DNA of 64,000 nucleotides, taken from positions 1-64,000 of the forward strand of contig JAJXWH010000028.1 in the NCBI GenBank assembly GCA_021781745.1, in the 5' to 3' direction. The notes under the pieces were generated by a model. That model was not told where the DNA came from. It saw nothing but the letters and a program-made list of their open reading frames with translations, and did not search any database. This DNA is from Bacillota bacterium (GTDB lineage Bacteria; Bacillota; Clostridia; Clostridiales; Clostridiaceae). Of this stretch, positions 63,396-64,000 are shown in pieces (the stretch's first letter is position 1; each line of letters opens with the position of its first letter). The translations under genes were made by a program, and so were the position numbers.

Positions 63396-64000
63396 TTACT
63401 TCACAATATCATTACGTATAGCAAATACAACAGCTTGAGTGCGTTCTTCAACTCCTAACTTCTGAATAATTCGGTGAACATGAGTTTTTACCGTTCCTTG
63501 TGAGATGTGCAGAATATCAGCTATTTCCGAATTACGACGTCCATAAGCCATTTGCTGCAATACATCAATCTCACGCTCAGTTAATGGCTCAGGCAATTCC
63601 AATTGATTGTTATACATACTTACTGTATCACTTTTTTCACTTGCTATGGCTTCAGCTAAAGCTTTGCTGGCAGTGGCAGTTCGATAAATCGCTTGACCTT
63701 GATGAACCCAGCGAATTCCATCCAAAAGTTCTTTTGTATTCGTATCTTTAAGCAAATAGCCAACAGCACCAGCACGAATTCCGTCAAAAACATATTCTTG
63801 AACATCAAAAGTTGTGAGCAAGACAATTTTTACATTTGGCAGCGAATTCAATATTGTACTTGTAGCTTCTATACCAGTACGATTAGGCATCTGTATATCC
63901 ATCAATACAACATCTGGCTTAGTGTTTAATACAACATTTATTACGTTTTCACCATCTGATGCCTCACCAACTACTTCCATATCAGACTGAGCATCGATAA
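63396..64000 (-). CDS. NarL/LuxR-family response regulator, 5' end cut by the window edge
   Basis: The visible 201 codons run off the window. The frame stays open upstream of the ATG at 63980 with IDAQSDMEVVGEASDGE, the usual context, so the true start is beyond 64000. The receiver domain has the phosphoacceptor Asp in VVLMDIQMPNRTG, Thr in VLLTTFD and Lys in GYLLKD. The C-terminal GerE-type HTH reads LTEREIDVLQQMAYG, NSEIADILHISQGTVKTHVHRI. A partner histidine kinase should lie just upstream. Such regulators often control neighbouring ABC exporters. Confidence 0.9.
   Translation of the reverse strand, partial: IDAQSDMEVVGEASDGENVINVVLNTKPDVVLMDIQMPNRTGIEATSTILNSLPNVKIVLLTTFDVQEYVFDGIRAGAVGYLLKDTNTKELLDGIRWVHQGQAIYRTATASKALAEAIASEKSDTVSMYNNQLELPEPLTEREIDVLQQMAYGRRNSEIADILHISQGTVKTHVHRIIQKLGVEERTQAVVFAIRNDIVK

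Noticed and set aside
1..64000. CRISPR arrays, tRNA or rRNA genes, prophage genes
   Set aside because: No regularly spaced repeats, no cloverleaf or rRNA-like sequence and no phage structural or integrase genes were seen on reading. A tRNAscan or CRISPR finder run was not possible.

Overview
The window is low-GC, gene-dense DNA typical of Clostridium sensu stricto (cluster I, solventogenic or butyric type). The evidence is very AT-rich DNA with strong AGGAGG ribosome-binding sites, two sspH-type small acid-soluble spore protein genes, several T-box, ZTP and ykkC-class leader RNAs, class III fructose bisphosphatase, many chemoreceptors, an NRAMP-related Mg transporter and a very large secreted amylase with choline-binding-type repeats. 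I cannot name the species. No phage, CRISPR array, rRNA or tRNA was seen.

Layout. 1-2116: wreckage of an IS1182-like element with a decayed IS3-family element inserted into it. 2.2-7.5 kb: a KimA-type potassium importer, a ykkC-class riboswitch in front of an ACT-domain gene, a stretch of about 320 nt that looks like a free-standing structured RNA ending in a strong terminator, and a stand-alone AICAR transformylase under a ZTP riboswitch. 7.7-12.8 kb: aldo/keto reductase with a Crp/Fnr regulator, then two galactose-binding-protein paralogues interleaved with two sspH genes. One of these paralogues has lost its start. 12.9-15.7 kb: an internally deleted ribokinase and a glycosyltransferase/flippase-like pair. 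15.9-22.6 kb is a metal block: NRAMP-related (probably Mg) transporter coupled to an MgtE-N/CBS/PRC protein, L,D-transpeptidase, CDF efflux protein, and divergent mntR/mntH.

22.8-41.8 kb: lipid-type glycosyltransferase, fbp, a chemoreceptor cotranscribed with a sugar-binding lipoprotein, DUF2085, a MarR-controlled heterodimeric ABC exporter, isochorismatase-like hydrolase, Eis-like acetyltransferase, and two tandem paralogous chemoreceptors. 42-49.3 kb is an aminoacyl-tRNA synthetase block: glnS, a divergent MetRS-like gene behind a T-box, gltX, and a DUF1697 gene behind its own T-box. 49.5-64 kb: zinc ribbon, GNAT, CoA-transferase with a class II aldolase-like protein whose metal histidines are replaced, a 1632-residue amylase with six starch-binding modules and an elaborate upstream region, a second heterodimeric ABC exporter, a CcdC-like membrane protein and a truncated NarL/LuxR response regulator.

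Most genes are ordinary accessory or housekeeping genes. The parts that most deserve a second look are the ykkC-ACT unit and adjacent orphan RNA (5.0-6.15 kb), the NRAMP/MgtE-N pair, the MetRS-like enzyme lacking KMSKS, the T-box on DUF1697, the class II aldolase-like protein without its metal site, and the amylase leader with paired operators and a small upstream ORF.
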